Shown in pieces: positions 32,601-32,916 of a stretch of DNA of 32,916 bases (the stretch's first letter is position 1; each line of letters opens with the position of its first letter). The notes under the pieces were generated by a model. It worked only from the letters and a program-made list of their open reading frames with translations. It was not told the origin of the DNA and did not search any database. This DNA is from UBA1738 sp045655325 (lineage in GTDB: Bacteria; Bacillota; Clostridia; UBA1381): NCBI GenBank assembly GCA_045655325.1, contig JAZOOY010000012.1, positions 1-32,916 on the forward strand, written 5' to 3'. The position numbers were made by a program, and so were the translations under genes.

Positions 32601-32916
32601 CAAAAATTCCGTTCTGGCATTTAAGCTGGTCTACCTTGCTATAAAGCCAGTCAATAGGGTATGGTATTGCACGTGTGAAGTTATAGACGTGGCGTACCAA
32701 ATCAGAAAGGCCTGAATCACTTCTTGACGTTGCATACACCGATAAAAGGTTAAAAAAATCCTGGTTATTTTCTTCATACAGTTGGGCAAACAGCTCGTCT
32801 AAAGCTTCTTCCGAAAGGATTTCCGCTTGTGATGTGTCTGCAATTGTGAAGTCTGGCTCAATTCCAAGAACATTGAAATGCTCGCGGATAAGCTTCAGGC
32901 AAAAAGAGTCGATTGT
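29683..32916 (-). CDS. addA: ATP-dependent helicase-nuclease subunit A (AddA), N-terminal part outside window
   Basis: At least 1077 residues are visible, reading leftwards from the window edge in frame; the Walker A motif lies outside. TIDSFC (helicase motif Ia) is at the very edge. Motif II MDEYQDTS (about 304-311), motif III VGDMKQSIYRFRNSDP, motif IV SKNFRSRREVL, motif V TIHKSKGLEFPVVF and motif VI LYVATTRAKEKLYF follow. The C-terminal nuclease has YGTTLHKLMQYI and the metal-binding VLVDYKTD with Asp near residue 1028. AddA acts with AddB to resect double-strand breaks for recombination. The reading begins upstream of a GTG at 32739 that should not be taken as the start. No terminator separates it from the LRR gene. 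Confidence 0.95.
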   Translation of the reverse strand, partial: TIDSFCLKLIREHFNVLGIEPDFTIADTSQAEILSEEALDELFAQLYEENNQDFFNLLSVYATSRSDSGLSDLVRHVYNFTRAIPYPIDWLYSKVDQLKCQNGIFETLWFKQGFDSCKKALADALSFAKKGLYMICETPDIDGFIANNPPEKNVPIYDEWKAYYKAFYYDYLLLKEVQDADFKRLSLLLGDFSFSSLARLDSKSDEEKGILKALRERVKSAISKAKEFALFDPKETEAQMREVLYPTAFALAGLTQKYDELFTKKKLEKNILEFHDAEQLTAKLLSENPDIALLVQEKYNEILMDEYQDTSLLQEEIFRHVTRGNNLFMVGDMKQSIYRFRNSDPTIFKAKSDTYEMAEDAHDRKIILSKNFRSRREVLDSVNDIFEAIMSEDAGELDYDETQRLYCGNEGYENVNPSYKSECFIIEAPSSEYEAEDDEDVTNPALEARLVAEEINKLKREHFKVFDGKGYRDIQNRDIVILMSSFKYSADSYMAELQNAGIDCFAESSGYFERSEVVTMLALLKTLCNPYPDIPLLAVMRSPIGNFSDDELATIRTFKKGNFFGAVKEIANAENLTDSEEIAISEKATAFLTKINRWREYSRYMSSDKLLWQLYEESDFYAYLGAIPDGEEAQANLRLLFERAKQYESGGFEGLFNFVRYMEHVEEKDTDLSSAKLIGESHNVVRIMTIHKSKGLEFPVVFITGGGKRFNKSSGDGRVLLHKDLGVAPEFVDFDAGFRAETMQRAVFKNVASAEQVSEEIRKLYVATTRAKEKLYFVATVSGNTDKSGRTNLEKQMDSWNGMISENGPDFTANDVLSASGFADWVAPVAIASDNWNFTAINHTEIGSSYFEDSETATIEAPEFDPINILSYTYPYKDACTLPTKVSVSELKSKKETVIAPKPAFLCEKVQDGASYGTTLHKLMQYITPCEDLSRDKVIAEIDRLLADKVITDAETKTVNPDKIVGFYASPLGKRIIKSGKVYREQPFEVEIDVSVAYPELAGTDEKILLQGVIDCFFEEDDGLVLVDYKTDRYDNIGEIHEKYDRQLELYKYALEKITKKTVKESYIYLFSTGSYC

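Noticed and set aside
32737..32739. GTG at the right end as start of addA
   Set aside because: The frame continues upstream to the edge and encodes the conserved TIDSFC helicase motif.

Overview
The window looks like a chromosome segment of a low-GC Gram-positive anaerobe of the class Clostridia, probably a gut lineage related to Ruminococcus, Oscillospirales or Monoglobales. The signs are strong AGGAGG-type ribosome binding sites, TTGACA/TATAAT promoters, A/T-flanked intrinsic terminators, an AddA-type helicase-nuclease, a type-2-like iron-sulfur L-serine dehydratase, and a secreted BspA-type leucine-rich-repeat protein ending in a type I dockerin. The lineage is inferred from gene content only. 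No rRNA or other decisive marker is present.

Layout. 1-160: the 3' part of tRNA-Leu(GAG) and a complete tRNA-Gln(CTG), then a terminator. 246-6170: a small GGDEF protein, a short transcription unit with its own promoter and terminator, a CNNM/CorC-type CBS membrane protein, a PepD-like dipeptidase, and an OPT-family oligopeptide transporter coupled to a PqqD-like protein. 6295-9243: a convergent pair of TIM-barrel glycoside-hydrolase-like proteins (DUF4434 and GHL6). 9439-10596: a secreted lysozyme-like protein. 10635-12164: lysS, read leftwards. 12263-14351: a leftward two-gene operon of an S24-type phage repressor followed by an L-serine dehydratase carrying an N-terminal XRE helix-turn-helix. 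14601-26277: a rightward phage virion cluster. 26310-29630: the LRR-dockerin protein, read leftwards. 29683 to the right edge: addA, read leftwards and cut by the window end.

The phage cluster is the most distinctive region. It runs zinc-binding protein, ArpU-like late regulator, second zinc-binding protein, TerS, TerL, portal, scaffold, N4-gp56-type capsid protein, connector, stopper, tail terminator, tail tube, Gp15 chaperone, short tape measure, Dit, Gp37-like protein, appendage protein, XhlA-like protein and holin. I find no integrase, excisionase, replication gene, immunity gene other than the repressor, or endolysin. Every structural gene reads intact. This fits either a reduced prophage or a domesticated, gene-transfer-agent-like particle.

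Regulation is readable from the sequence. The repressor gene and the phage operon diverge from a 249-bp region. Both promoters have TTGACA -35 boxes and 17-bp spacers, and each spacer holds a copy of the same operator (AACCAC, four A/T-rich bases, CGTG). A third copy lies just past the phage transcription start. One cleavable repressor therefore probably controls itself, the HTH-serine dehydratase and the particle genes together. Late expression probably depends on the ArpU-like protein acting at an unusual promoter and hairpin region at 15250-15318. No stretch longer than 300 bases lacks a gene.
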